Numbered from the stretch's first letter, positions 1-9,373 are shown. The stretch is 64,000 nucleotides of DNA from Pseudomonas anguilliseptica (GCF_900105355.1 NZ_FNSC01000001.1:1674001-1738000), one strand, 5' to 3'. A program made the numbers and translations. The notes: a model not told the origin generated them from the letters alone.

Positions 1-1346
1 AGCAGCTGACCTTCGACCAGATCGACCTGGCCCAGGCTGCACCCTATGCCGCCGAAGATGCCGATGTGACCCTGCGTCTGCACCAGCACCTGTGGAGCAA
101 ACTGTCGGCTGAGCCGAGCCTGGCCAAGGTGCTGCAGGAAATCGAAATGCCGCTGGTGCCGGTGCTGGCGCGCATCGAGCGTCAGGGCGCGCTGGTCGAC
201 GCCAACTTGTTGGGGCTGCAAAGCAACGAACTGGGTGAGAAGCTGGTGGCACTGGAGCGCCAGGCGTTCGAGATTGCCGGTGAGGAGTTCAACCTGGCCT
301 CGCCCAAGCAACTGGGTGTGATTCTCTACGAGAAACTGGGTTTGCCGGTGCTTAGCAAGACCGCCAAGGGCCAGGCATCCACCGCCGAAGCGGTGCTGGC
401 CGAACTGGCTGAGCAGGATTTCGAACTGCCCAAGGTGTTGATGCAGTACCGCTCCCTGAGCAAGCTGAAAAGCACCTACACCGACCGTTTACCGGAGCAG
501 ATCAACCCGCGCACCGGGCGTATCCACACCAGCTATCACCAGGCGGTGGCGGCGACCGGGCGCTTGTCGTCCACCGACCCGAACCTGCAGAACATCCCGA
601 TCCGCACCGCCGAGGGACGGCGGATTCGCCAGGCCTTCGTCGCACCCACGGGTTACAAGCTGCTGGCGGCGGACTATTCGCAGATCGAGCTGCGCATCAT
701 GGCTCACCTGGCCAAGGACGAGAGCCTGTTGGACGCTTTCCGCCATGGCCGCGATGTGCACAAGGCCACTGCTGCCGAGGTGTTCGGCGTGCCTTTGGAG
801 GCGGTCACCAGTGATCAGCGCCGCAGCGCCAAGGCGATCAACTTTGGCCTGATCTACGGCATGAGCGCCTTCGGCCTGGCCAAGCAGATCGGCTGCGACC
901 GCAAGCAGGCGCAGGCCTATATCGATGTGTATTTCGCCCGCTATCCCGGCGTACTGGCCTATATGGAGCGCACCCGCGAGCAGGCGTCTGAGCAGGGCTT
1001 TGTCGAAACCCTGTTCGGCCGTCGTCTGTACTTGCCGGATATCCATGCGAAGAACCAGGCGCTGCGCAAAGGCGCCGAGCGCACCGCGATCAACGCGCCG
1101 ATGCAGGGTACGGCTGCGGACATCATCAAGCGTGCGATGGTCACCGTGAACAACTGGCTGAGTGAATCCGGCCTGGATGCCAAGGTCATCCTGCAGGTGC
1201 ACGACGAACTGGTGCTGGAAGTGCGTGAGGATCTGGTCGAGCAGGTCAGTGAGCAGATCAGGCCGCTGATGGGCAATGCCGCCGCGCTGGATGTACCGCT
1301 GCTGGTTGAGGTCGGTGTGGGCGATAACTGGGATGAGGCCCATTGA
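1..1346 (+). CDS. polA: DNA polymerase I, C-terminal part
   Basis: This is the 3' part of DNA polymerase I, which removes RNA primers and fills gaps in replication and repair. The reading frame is open from base 3, so the gene starts upstream of the window. The visible part holds the end of the 3'-5' exonuclease-like domain and the whole polymerase domain. Family A motifs are clear: the template/primer region with [18 protein letters not shown], motif [13 protein letters not shown] with the catalytic Asp, motif B with [16 protein letters not shown], and motif [11 protein letters not shown] with the second catalytic Asp. The stop codon is followed by the ersA-like sRNA and the opposing engB gene, the usual Pseudomonas arrangement. 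No defects are seen. Confidence 0.97.
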   Translation, partial: QLTFDQIDLAQAAPYAAEDADVTLRLHQHLWSKLSAEPSLAKVLQEIEMPLVPVLARIERQGALVDANLLGLQSNELGEKLVALERQAFEIAGEEFNLASPKQLGVILYEKLGLPVLSKTAKGQASTAEAVLAELAEQDFELPKVLMQYRSLSKLKSTYTDRLPEQINPRTGRIHTSYHQAVAATGRLSSTDPNLQNIPIRTAEGRRIRQAFVAPTGYKLLAADYSQIELRIMAHLAKDESLLDAFRHGRDVHKATAAEVFGVPLEAVTSDQRRSAKAINFGLIYGMSAFGLAKQIGCDRKQAQAYIDVYFARYPGVLAYMERTREQASEQGFVETLFGRRLYLPDIHAKNQALRKGAERTAINAPMQGTAADIIKRAMVTVNNWLSESGLDAKVILQVHDELVLEVREDLVEQVSEQIRPLMGNAAALDVPLLVEVGVGDNWDEAH

Positions 1347-1448
1347 TGTCGGACCGCAGCATCGCTGCAGCGCCCGAGTGACGGGCACTAAAGGCGTATG
1401 AGTATCAATACGGGCTTGCTTATAACTAATTAATTACAGCTAGCGTCT

Positions 1449-1476
1449 GAACTTTGCGTCTGCCTACCTACTCAGA
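1449..1476 (+). promoter_or_regulatory. AlgU (sigma-22/RpoE-type) promoter of the ersA sRNA
   Basis: A -35 element GAACTT (1449-1454) and a -10 element TCAGA (1472-1476) are separated by 17 bases. This fits the AlgU consensus GAACTT-N16/17-TCTGA with one mismatch. Transcription should begin near 1482. P. aeruginosa ErsA, in the same polA-engB gap, is known to be driven by AlgU, so the site and location agree. Confidence 0.72.
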
Positions 1477-1481
1477 GCTTA

Positions 1482-1611
1482 CGAATGGCCTAGACAACCA
1501 TTCGATGCTCCTTTGTTGTGTTAAGTGTTGGCAGATTCTGGACCCCGCCCTAGCGGTTCAGATGTTGAACCCCGAAACTTCCCTCCCCCATAAGAAGTTT
1601 CGGGGTTTTTT
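1482..1611 (+). ncRNA. ersA: Candidate ErsA small RNA (Spot 42-like position)
   Basis: The gap between polA and engB carries an AlgU-type promoter, about 130 bases of non-coding sequence and a strong intrinsic terminator. ErsA of P. aeruginosa is an Hfq-dependent sRNA of about 132 nt in the same gap. It acts in envelope stress, exopolysaccharide and biofilm control. The predicted length here (about 1482 to 1611) is nearly identical. The segment contains pyrimidine-rich stretches suited to Hfq and target pairing. The assignment rests on synteny, promoter type, length and terminator, not on sequence alignment. The exact 5' end is inferred from the -10 element. Confidence 0.72.
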
Positions 1612-1612
1612 T
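1570..1612 (+). terminator. Intrinsic terminator of the ersA-like sRNA
   Basis: CCCCGAAACTT (1570-1580) pairs perfectly with AAGTTTCGGGG (1595-1605) across a 14-base loop. Seven T residues (1606-1612) follow. This is a strong rho-independent terminator and sets the 3' end of the sRNA. Confidence 0.9.
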
Positions 1613-1639
1613 ATGGCTGCCAGCCAGCGAGCGCTTTAA

Positions 1640-2293
1640 TCAGGCGTCGACTTCTTCGTCATCTGGCAGGGCAAACTCGCCCAGTTGCATCCATTGCGCC
1701 AGCACTTCCTGAGCCTCTTCGATGCCAATGCGCTTGGGCGCAGAGAACAGCTGGATGCTGACGCGATCCCCCCAGCCCTTGTGAATATCCTGACGCACCT
1801 TGAGCAAGGTGTTCTTCGCTGTGCCAAAAGCCAGCTTATCGGCCTTGGTCAACAGGATATGCATGGGCATTTCGCTGGCAACCGACCAATCCAGCATGAG
1901 GATATCGAACTCGGTCAGCGGCTTGCGGATGTCCATCATCAGCATCAGCCCACGCAGGCATTCGCGGCTGCCCAGGTAGGCTTCGAGGTGCTTCTGCCAG
2001 TGCAGTTTCAACGGGATCGGCACCTTGGCGTAGCCATAACCCGGAAGGTCGACCAGGCGGCGCTCTTCGTCGAGCTTGAAGAAGTTGAGCAGCTGGGTGC
2101 GTCCCGGCGTCTTCGAGGTGCGCGCCAGGCTGGCGTGGGTCAGGGTATTCAGGGCGCTGGATTTACCGGCGTTGGAGCGCCCGGCAAAGGCCACTTCATG
2201 GCCGAAATCCTCGGGGCACTGGTCAACTTTGGCCGCGCTGATAAGGAAAGTGGCCTGTTGGCACAGGCCGATAATGGGGTTCTTGGCTTGCAT
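1640..2293 (-). CDS. engB: Ribosome biogenesis GTPase EngB (YihA/YsxC)
   Basis: This 217-aa protein is a TRAFAC-class GTPase needed for late 50S ribosomal subunit assembly and probably essential. The G1 P-loop GRSNAGKSS lies near residues 32-40. The G3 motif is [10 protein letters not shown] and the G4 motif is TKADKL. Length and motif order match the family. It is transcribed toward the sRNA terminator, convergent with polA. The region upstream of its ATG is shared with the divergent cytochrome genes. Confidence 0.97.
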   Translation of the reverse strand: MQAKNPIIGLCQQATFLISAAKVDQCPEDFGHEVAFAGRSNAGKSSALNTLTHASLARTSKTPGRTQLLNFFKLDEERRLVDLPGYGYAKVPIPLKLHWQKHLEAYLGSRECLRGLMLMMDIRKPLTEFDILMLDWSVASEMPMHILLTKADKLAFGTAKNTLLKVRQDIHKGWGDRVSIQLFSAPKRIGIEEAQEVLAQWMQLGEFALPDDEEVDA

Positions 2294-2398
2294 CTGGGTA
2301 TCCGTGAGGGCGAGCGTGGGGTGGCGTTACAGGCGCGATGCCCTTGCGACATTTGCGCGCAGCCTGCCTGTTGCCGCATAGCGCGGCAAGCTGCGTCG

Positions 2399-2427
2399 TT
2401 TCCGTTTCAATGGCGCCAGTATATAAT
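2399..2427 (+). promoter_or_regulatory. Likely sigma-70 promoter of the cytochrome c genes
   Basis: A perfect -10 hexamer TATAAT lies at 2422-2427, with a weak -35 candidate TTTCCG at 2399-2404 and 17-base spacing. It sits about 115 bases upstream of the first cytochrome start codon, in the divergent gap between engB and the cytochromes. Confidence 0.45.
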
Positions 2428-2540
2428 GGCGCAGATTTTGTGTGCGCTTTCTCCCGCTGTTGGATAAGTGTTCACGGGAACGATTTAGATCATCTGCCCC
2501 TAGAAAGCAGTACGTTCCCCTCCCTGATGAGGTTGATCTG

Positions 2541-2831
2541 ATGAAAAACTTGCTGATTGCAGCCGGTGTATTGATGCTGTCGCTGAGTGCTCAGGCTGCA
2601 CAGGACCCAGAAGCCGTTTACGCGCGCTCTTGTGGGGTGTGCCACAACGGGGCGATCCCCACCGCGCCGCTGAAAGGCGACAAGGCTGCCTGGGAACCGC
2701 GCCTGGCCAAAGGCACCGATGCACTGGTACAGAGCGTCACCAATGGTTTAGGTGCCATGCCGCCACGTGGCTTGTGCATGGACTGCTCGGCCGAGGATTA
2801 CCAAGCCGTCATCAAGTTGATGACCGAGTAA
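2541..2831 (+). CDS. Cytochrome c5 family monoheme protein
   Basis: This is a small periplasmic c-type cytochrome of 96 aa. A signal peptide of about 20 residues ends in SAQA. One heme attachment motif CGVCH follows. A second cysteine pair near the C-terminus (CMDC) is typical of the cytochrome c5 group. The start was placed at the ATG at 2541 because the signal peptide begins there; an in-frame start further upstream would put a poor leader before it. The diheme cytochrome c4 gene follows after 46 bases. The pair is the usual Pseudomonas arrangement and supplies electrons to terminal oxidases. Confidence 0.88.
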   Translation: MKNLLIAAGVLMLSLSAQAAQDPEAVYARSCGVCHNGAIPTAPLKGDKAAWEPRLAKGTDALVQSVTNGLGAMPPRGLCMDCSAEDYQAVIKLMTE

Positions 2832-2877
2832 GCCCGGCTTATAAACTCTTTCTCTTAGCCGTAAATTGGATTAGCTG

Positions 2878-3483
2878 ATGAACAAAGTACTCGTGAGTCT
2901 GCTGTTGACCCTGGGCATCACCGGCCTGGCACATGCCGCAGGCAATGCTGAAGCCGGTCAGGGTAAGGTTGTTGTGTGTGGTGCGTGCCATGCTGCCGAT
3001 GGTAATAGCGCTGCACCGAACTTCCCGAAACTGGCTGGTCAAGGCGAGCGTTACTTGCTCAAACAGCTGAAGGACATCAAGTCCGGCGCCCGCCCTGTGG
3101 TGGAAATGACCGGTTTGCTGGATAACCTCAGCGACCAGGATCTGGAAGATATCTCCGCCTATTTCGCCAGCCAGCAGATGAGCGTTGGCGCAGCCGACCC
3201 GAAACTGGTCGAGCGTGGCGGCGAGCTGTTCCGCGGCGGCAAACTGGCTGAAGGCATGCCTGCCTGCACCGGTTGCCATTCGCCGAATGGCGCTGGCCTG
3301 GATGCCGCCGGTTACCCGCAACTGGGTGGCCAGCACGCAACCTATATCGCCAAGCAGCTGACTGACTTCCGCGAAGGCAACCGCACCAATGACGGCGACA
3401 GCATGATCATGCGTTCGATCGCAGCCAAGCTGAGCAACAAGGACATCGAAGCGGTATCCAGCTTTATTCAGGGTCTGCATTGA
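2878..3483 (+). CDS. Diheme cytochrome c4
   Basis: This 201-aa periplasmic cytochrome has a signal peptide ending near AHA and two homologous heme domains. The first domain carries CGACH and the second carries CTGCH, with Met ligands expected in each. Cytochrome c4 passes electrons from the bc1 complex to cbb3-type oxidases. It lies downstream of the monoheme cytochrome, probably in the same transcript, and is followed by an intrinsic terminator. Length and domain duplication match the family. Confidence 0.95.
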   Translation: MNKVLVSLLLTLGITGLAHAAGNAEAGQGKVVVCGACHAADGNSAAPNFPKLAGQGERYLLKQLKDIKSGARPVVEMTGLLDNLSDQDLEDISAYFASQQMSVGAADPKLVERGGELFRGGKLAEGMPACTGCHSPNGAGLDAAGYPQLGGQHATYIAKQLTDFREGNRTNDGDSMIMRSIAAKLSNKDIEAVSSFIQGLH

Positions 3484-3516
3484 TCCGCTGACACCGCGAC
3501 ATGTCGTAATGAAATA

Positions 3517-3539
3517 GGGTGGCTTAGGCCACCCTTTTT
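3517..3539 (+). terminator. Intrinsic terminator after cytochrome c4
   Basis: GGGTGGC (3517-3523) pairs with GCCACCC (3528-3534) around a four-base loop TTAG, followed by five T residues. It separates the cytochrome operon from dsbA. Confidence 0.85.
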
Positions 3540-3636
3540 CGTTATGGGCACCGCTACAATGCACGGAACCCCAGTTTGCTTCGCGGGTCGAACTTCGGTT
3601 CGTCATCACGCACCGTTTATAGCCAAGGAGTAACGC

Positions 3637-4266
3637 ATGCGTAATCTGATTCTCAGTGCCACTCTCGTCACCGCCAGCCTGTTTGGCCTGAGCGCCCACG
3701 CCGAGCCAATCGAGGCCGGCAAACACTACGTCGAGCTGAATAACCCGGTTGCGGTTGCCAAGCCAGGCAAGATCGAAGTGGTCGAGCTGTTCTGGTACGG
3801 CTGTGGCCATTGCTACAAGTTTGAAGAAACTATCAATCCGTGGATCGACACCCTGCCGGATGATGTCAATTTTGTGCGCATCCCGGCCATGTTTGGCGGC
3901 ATGTGGAACGTCCACGGCCAGCTGTTTATCACCCTTGAAGCGATGAAAGCCGAGCACAAGGTGCATGCCGCAGTGTTCGACGCCATCCACGTGCAGGGCA
4001 AGAAACTCGCCACTCCGGAAGAAATGGCAGACTTCCTGGCCGCCGAAGGCATCGACAAGGACGCCTTCCTCAAGACCTACAATTCCTTCGGCGTGAAGAG
4101 CCAGCTGGAAAAGGCCAAGAAACTCGCTATGGCTTACCAGATATCTGGCGTGCCGGTGATGATCGTCAACGGCAAATACCGTTTCGACATCAGCAGTTCG
4201 GGCGGTCCGCAGCAAACCCTGCAAGTGGCGGATCACCTGATCGCCAAAGAACGCGCCGCGCAGTAA
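3637..4266 (+). CDS. dsbA: Thiol:disulfide interchange protein DsbA
   Basis: This is the periplasmic disulfide oxidase of 209 aa. It has a signal peptide ending in SAHA, a thioredoxin fold and the redox motif CGHC (Cys56, Cys59). The cis-proline loop reads GVPVM near residue 170. Between them lies the helical insertion typical of DsbA. It oxidises secreted proteins and is itself reoxidised by DsbB. A Shine-Dalgarno AAGGAG sits just before the ATG. The next gene (EEP family) starts 23 bases downstream, as in P. aeruginosa. Confidence 0.97.
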   Translation: MRNLILSATLVTASLFGLSAHAEPIEAGKHYVELNNPVAVAKPGKIEVVELFWYGCGHCYKFEETINPWIDTLPDDVNFVRIPAMFGGMWNVHGQLFITLEAMKAEHKVHAAVFDAIHVQGKKLATPEEMADFLAAEGIDKDAFLKTYNSFGVKSQLEKAKKLAMAYQISGVPVMIVNGKYRFDISSSGGPQQTLQVADHLIAKERAAQ

Positions 4267-4289
4267 CTGGCGTGCGCGGATAACGCGTA

Positions 4290-5153
4290 ATGCTCAGGCG
4301 CTGGCCGGCCAGACGGGCGATTGACCTGTGCGATCCACAGGTCAATCCACGTTGCGCGGCAGCGGACGAATGGCCGCAGAATGGCAGCCTGCGATTGCTC
4401 AGTTTCAATATCCAGGTCGGCATCAGTACCCAGCGTTATCACCACTACCTGACACGCAGCTGGCAGCATCTGCTACCGCATGCCGGGCGCAGCGGCAATC
4501 TGCAACGGATTGGCGATCTGCTCGGTGATTTCGACCTGGTCGCGTTGCAGGAGGTCGATGGCGGCAGCCTGCGTTCGGGCTACGTCAATCAGGTCGAGCA
4601 CCTCGCGCACCTCGGGGCTTTCCCTTACTGGTATCAGCAACTCAACCGCAACTTCGGCCGTCTGGCGCAGCACAGCAATGGCGTGCTCAGCCGTTTGCGA
4701 CCCAGCCTGCTGGAAGATCATCCATTGCCCGGCCCGCCTGGCCGTGGCGCGATGTTGCTGCGCCTGGGCGAAGGGCCGGATGCAGTCGCCGTGGTAATGA
4801 TGCACCTGTCCCTTGGCGCGCGTACCCGTACGCGCCAGTTGGCTTATATCCGCGAACTGCTGGGTGACTATCGGCACATAGTGCTGATGGGTGACATGAA
4901 CACCCATGCCAATGACCTGCTGCAGCACTCACCGCTGCGCGATCTTGATCTGGTTGCTCCGCAGATCGAAGCGACCTTCCCCAGCTGGCGGCCGCAGCGC
5001 TGCCTTGATCACATTCTGCTTAGTCCTGGCCTACCGCTGGAGCGCTGTGAGGTGTTGTCGCAGCCGATCTCCGATCACTTGCCGGTGGCGGTGCAAATTC
5101 GTCTGCCCACTTCACTGTATGGGCCGGCAACGCCTATGCTGATTGAACCCTAA
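4290..5153 (+). CDS. Endonuclease/exonuclease/phosphatase family protein
   Basis: This 287-aa protein has the EEP (DNase I-like) fold. Signature segments are LSFNIQVG (metal-binding Asn), LQEVDGG (catalytic Glu), MGDMNTH (Asp/Asn pair) and the C-terminal SDHLPV (catalytic Asp-His). The substrate may be DNA, phosphoinositide-like or another phosphodiester and cannot be told from sequence. No clear signal peptide is seen. It follows dsbA closely and is probably co-transcribed. The P. aeruginosa gene in this position is also an uncharacterised EEP protein. Confidence 0.9.
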   Translation: MLRRWPARRAIDLCDPQVNPRCAAADEWPQNGSLRLLSFNIQVGISTQRYHHYLTRSWQHLLPHAGRSGNLQRIGDLLGDFDLVALQEVDGGSLRSGYVNQVEHLAHLGAFPYWYQQLNRNFGRLAQHSNGVLSRLRPSLLEDHPLPGPPGRGAMLLRLGEGPDAVAVVMMHLSLGARTRTRQLAYIRELLGDYRHIVLMGDMNTHANDLLQHSPLRDLDLVAPQIEATFPSWRPQRCLDHILLSPGLPLERCEVLSQPISDHLPVAVQIRLPTSLYGPATPMLIEP

Positions 5154-5155
5154 GA

Positions 5156-5290
5156 ACCTGTTTATGATCTGCTGCGCGTCGGCCCTGCTGCGTTAAAAAC
5201 AGGCTCGGAATGCTCATTTACACCAGTAAACTCCGCTTCCTCGCCTGTTTTTGCCTTGCAGGACTCTAGCTCGCGAGATCGTAAAACAGC
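5156..5290 (+). repeat. Pseudomonas intergenic repeat element
   Basis: The gap before the diguanylate cyclase holds a structured segment with CCTGTTT (5157-5163) inverted against AAACAGG (5197-5203), then TCGCCTGTTTTTGCCTTG. A 25-base piece (5234-5258) recurs exactly at 17764-17788. A related segment in opposite orientation lies at 21467-21518. Such dispersed copies point to a non-coding repeat family. Function is unknown. Confidence 0.6.
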
Positions 5291-5311
5291 TTCTACGTTT
5301 GGACTGCAACC

Positions 5312-7174
5312 ATGACCGATGATGCCCAGCGCTGGAAAAGCAAGTATCTGGAAAGCCTGGAAAAGCAAGAGAAGCTCGAACGCAGCTGGGATGCCCGACT
5401 CGATCTGCTAAGACGCGGCTTGGTGCGTAGCTCGCTGGCTGCCGAAGGCAGTGACAAGTCGGTCGACCAGTGCATGCAGGAGCTGCGCGGTATTCTGCGC
5501 CGCGATGATATCGATAAGGGGCTTTCGGCACTGATTCCGCGTCTGGAAAAGGCTGTGCTTGACTCTGAAAAACACCGTCAGGATCGCGTCGAGCAGAACA
5601 TTTCCGGTGTGACGAGTCTGACCGATCAACTGCTCGCCCTGGAGCCGCCGCGCGAGGTGCGCAAAGCGCTCAAGCAATTTGCCAAACGCATCGAGGAACG
5701 TGCCAGTCAACCGCGCGAACTGCCCGCGCTGCTCAGTGAATTAAGCAATCTGCAGCAGCAGGCCCTGGCCGCGCTTGATTGCGAGGTCAGCCAGGCGCGT
5801 CCGGGGTTTCTCCAGCGTCTGTTTGGCAGCAAGGAGGCTGCGCCTGGTAGCCCTGATGACAGCGCGCCGGCGTCAGCCGATATGCTGCCACCCGCAACGT
5901 CAGCCCCGGCTGTTATCGCGCAACCTCAAGCCGCAGTACAGGCTGCTGAAGTGGCGGTAAACCCGAACAACGAGGCGCCTGCGCCCGCCGCACCTGCCAC
6001 GCCAAATCCCGTGTTAGAAGCACAGCCGGTGGTGGCAATCCCGCCCAGCGCAGCAGCGCCAGCAACAGTTGCACCCGCTCAGGGCTCTGGCGATCCGGTC
6101 TATGCCCTGCCGGAAATTCCCGAGCCGGGTTATAGCGCCGTCGCCCCGCATATCGGTGACAGCCTGATGGGCCTGCTCGATGAACTGGAGCTGCCGGAGC
6201 GCCATCAACCGCAGGGCGAGGCCTTGCGCCAGCGCGTGCAGGGCGGCTTGAACTGGTACGAGCTGGTGGCGGTGCTGGACGATCTGGCGGTGCTGGTGCT
6301 GGCCGTGACCGACAGTGGTCAGCGTGAGTTTGCCAGTTACCTGAAGCAGCTCAATGAGCGCCTGGCATCGTTTCTCAGCACCCTCAGTGAGGCCCATGAG
6401 GGCTACAGCGAGTCGGTAGAAAGCGCGCGAAGCTTTAATCAGGAGCTGCGTGAGCAGGTCAGCGGTTTGCAGGCCAGCGTGCAGGATGCGGTTGATCTGC
6501 CGACCCTCAAGCAATCACTGGAAGCGCGCCTGGATGGCTTGCTCAGCACCGTCAGTGAGCATCAGAAGCATCGCGACGGTCATGAGGACGAAGTGGCGCA
6601 ACGCCTGCAAAGCCTGACTCAGAAGGTCGCGGATATGGAGCAGGAAGCGCAGAGCTTCCGCGATCACCTCGAAGAGCAGCGGCAGAAAGCTCTGATCGAT
6701 CCGCTTACCGGCCTACCTAATCGGGCCGGCTGGAGCGAGCGCCTGGAGCTGGAGATGGCGCGCTGGAAACGCTATGGCGGTGAGTTGCTGCTGGCGGTGC
6801 TGGATATTGATCACTTCAAACGGATCAATGATGGTTACGGCCACCTGGCTGGCGACAAGGTGTTGAAGATCATTGCCGGCGAGCTGGCCAAGCGTCTGCG
6901 CAAAACCGATTTCATTGCCCGTTTCGGCGGCGAAGAGTTTGTTCTGCTGATACCTTCGACACCCATGGAAGGTGGGCAACAGCTGCTGCAAACCTTGCTC
7001 GAGGGCGTCGAGCAGTGTCCGTTCCACTTTCGTGGTGAGCGCGTGACCATCACCCTGTCTGCGGGCTTGACCGCTTTTACCGGTGAGGAAGGCAGCGACC
7101 AGGTGTTCGAGCGGGCCGATCAAGCGCTGTATCGGGCCAAGAGCGGCGGACGCAACCGGGTTGAGCTGAGTTAA
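5312..7174 (+). CDS. dgcH: GGDEF diguanylate cyclase (DgcH-like)
   Basis: This 620-aa protein makes the second messenger c-di-GMP from two GTP. The C-terminal GGDEF domain (about residues 450-620) has the active motif GGEEF at residues 539-543. An intact inhibitory I-site RKTD lies five residues upstream, so product feedback is expected. The first half is a long Glu/Gln-rich helical region with an Ala/Pro-rich linker (about 180-260) and a second coiled coil before GGDEF. No membrane segment or known sensor domain is recognisable. Position after the EEP gene corresponds to P. aeruginosa PA5487 (DgcH), which gives the name. Confidence 0.9.
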   Translation: MTDDAQRWKSKYLESLEKQEKLERSWDARLDLLRRGLVRSSLAAEGSDKSVDQCMQELRGILRRDDIDKGLSALIPRLEKAVLDSEKHRQDRVEQNISGVTSLTDQLLALEPPREVRKALKQFAKRIEERASQPRELPALLSELSNLQQQALAALDCEVSQARPGFLQRLFGSKEAAPGSPDDSAPASADMLPPATSAPAVIAQPQAAVQAAEVAVNPNNEAPAPAAPATPNPVLEAQPVVAIPPSAAAPATVAPAQGSGDPVYALPEIPEPGYSAVAPHIGDSLMGLLDELELPERHQPQGEALRQRVQGGLNWYELVAVLDDLAVLVLAVTDSGQREFASYLKQLNERLASFLSTLSEAHEGYSESVESARSFNQELREQVSGLQASVQDAVDLPTLKQSLEARLDGLLSTVSEHQKHRDGHEDEVAQRLQSLTQKVADMEQEAQSFRDHLEEQRQKALIDPLTGLPNRAGWSERLELEMARWKRYGGELLLAVLDIDHFKRINDGYGHLAGDKVLKIIAGELAKRLRKTDFIARFGGEEFVLLIPSTPMEGGQQLLQTLLEGVEQCPFHFRGERVTITLSAGLTAFTGEEGSDQVFERADQALYRAKSGGRNRVELS

Positions 7175-7180
7175 TTCGGC

Positions 7181-8599
7181 TCAGGCCACTGCGTGCAGGT
7201 AGGGCTTCCAGCTTTCCGGAATGCTGTCCAGCTGCGGGTAGCCGAGGCTGCGCAGGTGTCCGCCGGCGAGCAGGAAGGGCGTATGCCGCAGCGCCTGCGG
7301 CACATCGCGCAGCTCGGGTAGCCAGAGGCTGACGTACTGCGCCTCGGGATCATATTCACGGGCCTGGCGTAGGGCATTGAACACCCGGTTGTGCCGTGGA
7401 TCGTTGCCCACGCCAGCCAGGTAAGCCCAGTTGCCCCAGTTGCTGGCCGGGTCGTAATCGATCAGGTGTTCCTCGAACCAGGCCGCACCGTGGCGCCAGT
7501 CTTGTTGCAGGTCATTGATCAGGTAGCTGGCAACCACCTGCCTGCCGCGGTTGGACATAAATCCGGTGGCAGCCAGTTCGCGCATATTGGCATCCACCAG
7601 TGGCATGCCAGTGCGCCCGCGTGACCAATCCTGAAAGCGTTGATCCAGTTGCTGCGGCGCGCGTTCGGTGGCCTTCAGGCCGCCGGCTTTGAACAGTGCG
7701 CTGCCGTGGCGAAGCAGGGTCCAGCGGAAGAAATCACGCCAGAGCATTTCCACCCACAGCCACTGGGTCGAGTCGTTGCGTTTGTACTGTGCCTCGTGAC
7801 GGCGCAGCTCGGCCACCACGCGGCGTGCAGACAGGCTGCCGTTGGCCAGCCAGGGCGAGAATTTCGATGAATACTCGCTGCCGATCATGCCGTTGCGGGT
7901 TTCCTTGTACTGCCGTACGCCCTGGGTTTTCCAAAGGTAGTCACGCAGCCGGCCTAGCGCAGCGGGTTCGCCACCGGAGAACGGGAAGGCACTGGCCGGC
8001 ACACTGAGCGGTTCGCCCAGGCCCAGTTGTGACAGTGTCGGCAACGGTTGCAGCAGCGCCAGCGCGCCATCCGGCAGCACTGGTAGACGATCCGGGGCAT
8101 GGCGTGGCTGGAACACCTGCAGGCGCTCTTCCACCAGGCTTCGAAAGCGGCTGAATACCTGCGGCAGTTGCTCGATGCTGAACGGCAGTTCATCCGCGCG
8201 CAGCAGGTTGTTGGCTGGCGCCTGTTGCAGGGGAATGTCACCGAGGCGCCGAGCGACACGGGCCACCTGCGCGCGTTCGTCGGGAGCGATTTCTTCCAGG
8301 GTCAGCACCTGGTTCAGGTTGAACTGAGCAACCAGCTGAGCAATGGCCTGTTCCGCCGAACCGATCACCACCAGCAGGTGTGAGCCGCGCTGGCGCAATT
8401 CGCCTTCCAGCGCCAACAGGCTTTCCAGCAGAAAGCGCGCGCGGTGTACGCCCATGCGGCGCATGCCGAATTCGTTGAGCTGCAGCAGTGCAGGGTCCAG
8501 TACATACACCGGCAGCAGACATTCTGCCGTCAGGCCAGCCTGCAGGGCGGGGTGGTCATCAAGGCGTAAATCCTGTTTGAACCACAGCAATGCGCGCAT
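7181..8599 (-). CDS. DASH-type cryptochrome / photolyase
   Basis: This 472-aa flavoprotein belongs to the photolyase/cryptochrome superfamily. The N-terminal alpha/beta antenna domain starts ALLWFKQDLRLDDHPAL. The C-terminal FAD domain has TRNGMIGSEYSSKFSPWLANG and the DASH signatures FMSNRGRQ, DYDPASNWGNW and AGVGNDPR. Cry-DASH proteins repair UV dimers in single-stranded DNA and may sense blue light. The start is placed at the ATG at 8599, preceded by AAGAG; an upstream in-frame ATG would add 15 unlikely residues and run into the operator. A perfect inverted repeat lies just upstream, suggesting light-responsive control. Confidence 0.92.
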   Translation of the reverse strand: MRALLWFKQDLRLDDHPALQAGLTAECLLPVYVLDPALLQLNEFGMRRMGVHRARFLLESLLALEGELRQRGSHLLVVIGSAEQAIAQLVAQFNLNQVLTLEEIAPDERAQVARVARRLGDIPLQQAPANNLLRADELPFSIEQLPQVFSRFRSLVEERLQVFQPRHAPDRLPVLPDGALALLQPLPTLSQLGLGEPLSVPASAFPFSGGEPAALGRLRDYLWKTQGVRQYKETRNGMIGSEYSSKFSPWLANGSLSARRVVAELRRHEAQYKRNDSTQWLWVEMLWRDFFRWTLLRHGSALFKAGGLKATERAPQQLDQRFQDWSRGRTGMPLVDANMRELAATGFMSNRGRQVVASYLINDLQQDWRHGAAWFEEHLIDYDPASNWGNWAYLAGVGNDPRHNRVFNALRQAREYDPEAQYVSLWLPELRDVPQALRHTPFLLAGGHLRSLGYPQLDSIPESWKPYLHAVA

Positions 8600-8626
8600 G
8601 GTGTTGATCTCTTGGTTGATACGATA

Positions 8627-8655
8627 GCTGTACAAAATCTCCATATTTGTACAGC
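8627..8655 (-). promoter_or_regulatory. Inverted-repeat operator upstream of cryptochrome
   Basis: GCTGTACAAA (8627-8636) and TTTGTACAGC (8646-8655) form a perfect 10-bp inverted repeat with a 9-bp centre, 28 bases upstream of the start codon. It contains two TGTACA boxes separated by 13 bases. Class II LitR (PplR) MerR-type light regulators of Pseudomonas are reported to bind TRTACA-N12-TGTAYA upstream of photolyase/cryptochrome genes. The spacing here differs by one base. Regulator identity is inferred. Confidence 0.6.
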
Positions 8656-8779
8656 TATTAGTCTAGCAGCGCCAATCCGCTCTTGCTTAGGCAATAGACC
8701 AGCGTGGTTGTTCTGCCGGATCAAAGGCGTTTTCTACTGCCAGAGGCACTAAACTCTGCCGATCTGTTGAGGAGTAGCT

Positions 8780-9373
8780 ATGGATATTTTCGGCATCGCC
8801 GCGTTGATCTTTCTGGTCACCGACCCCTTCGGCAATATCGCCATCTTTATCGCCGCACTGAAGAACGTGCCGGCCAAGCGTCGCCTGTGGGTTGCCGCGC
8901 GTGAGCTGTTGTTTGCTCTGGCACTGTTGCTGCTGTTCCTTACCTTTGGTGACAAAGTGCTCAGCGCCCTGGGCCTGTCGCGGGAGGCAACTGCGATTGC
9001 CGGCGGTATCATCCTGTTCGTGATCGCCATGCGCCTGATCTTCCCCGGCCCGCAAGGGGTGTTGGGTGATGTGCCGGATGGCGAGCCGATGCTGGTGCCA
9101 TTGGCCACCCCGGCGGTGGCTGGGCCTTCCGCTCTGGCAGTGTTGATGACCTTGCGCAATACCCACGACGGGCCGCTCTGGGAGCTCTACGCCGCCGTGC
9201 TGCTGGCCTGGGCGGCGACCGCATTTATTCTGTTGCAGGCCTCGTTGCTGCAGCGTTTTCTCGGACCTCGCGGGTTGACCGCAGTAGAGCGGCTGATGGG
9301 CATGCTGTTGATCATGCTCAGCGTCGATATGCTGCTGGATAACCTGCAAAGCGTGTTGCATATCAGCCCATGA
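8780..9373 (+). CDS. MarC family integral membrane protein
   Basis: This 197-aa protein has six predicted membrane helices and the MarC-family N-terminus with TDPFGNIAIF. The second half repeats the fold with LATPAVAGPSALA. The family was named for linkage to the mar locus in E. coli, but its substrate is not established; small-molecule export is a guess. The ATG at 8780 is preceded by GAGGAG. Its stop overlaps the start of ampDh2 by 4 bases (ATGA), so the two are translationally coupled. Confidence 0.92.
   Translation: MDIFGIAALIFLVTDPFGNIAIFIAALKNVPAKRRLWVAARELLFALALLLLFLTFGDKVLSALGLSREATAIAGGIILFVIAMRLIFPGPQGVLGDVPDGEPMLVPLATPAVAGPSALAVLMTLRNTHDGPLWELYAAVLLAWAATAFILLQASLLQRFLGPRGLTAVERLMGMLLIMLSVDMLLDNLQSVLHISP

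Noticed and set aside
2839..4236. A 465-aa open frame on the minus strand
   Set aside because: It is antisense to cytochrome c4 and dsbA, both with clear motifs. GC-rich DNA commonly gives such shadows, and the protein has no recognisable domain.
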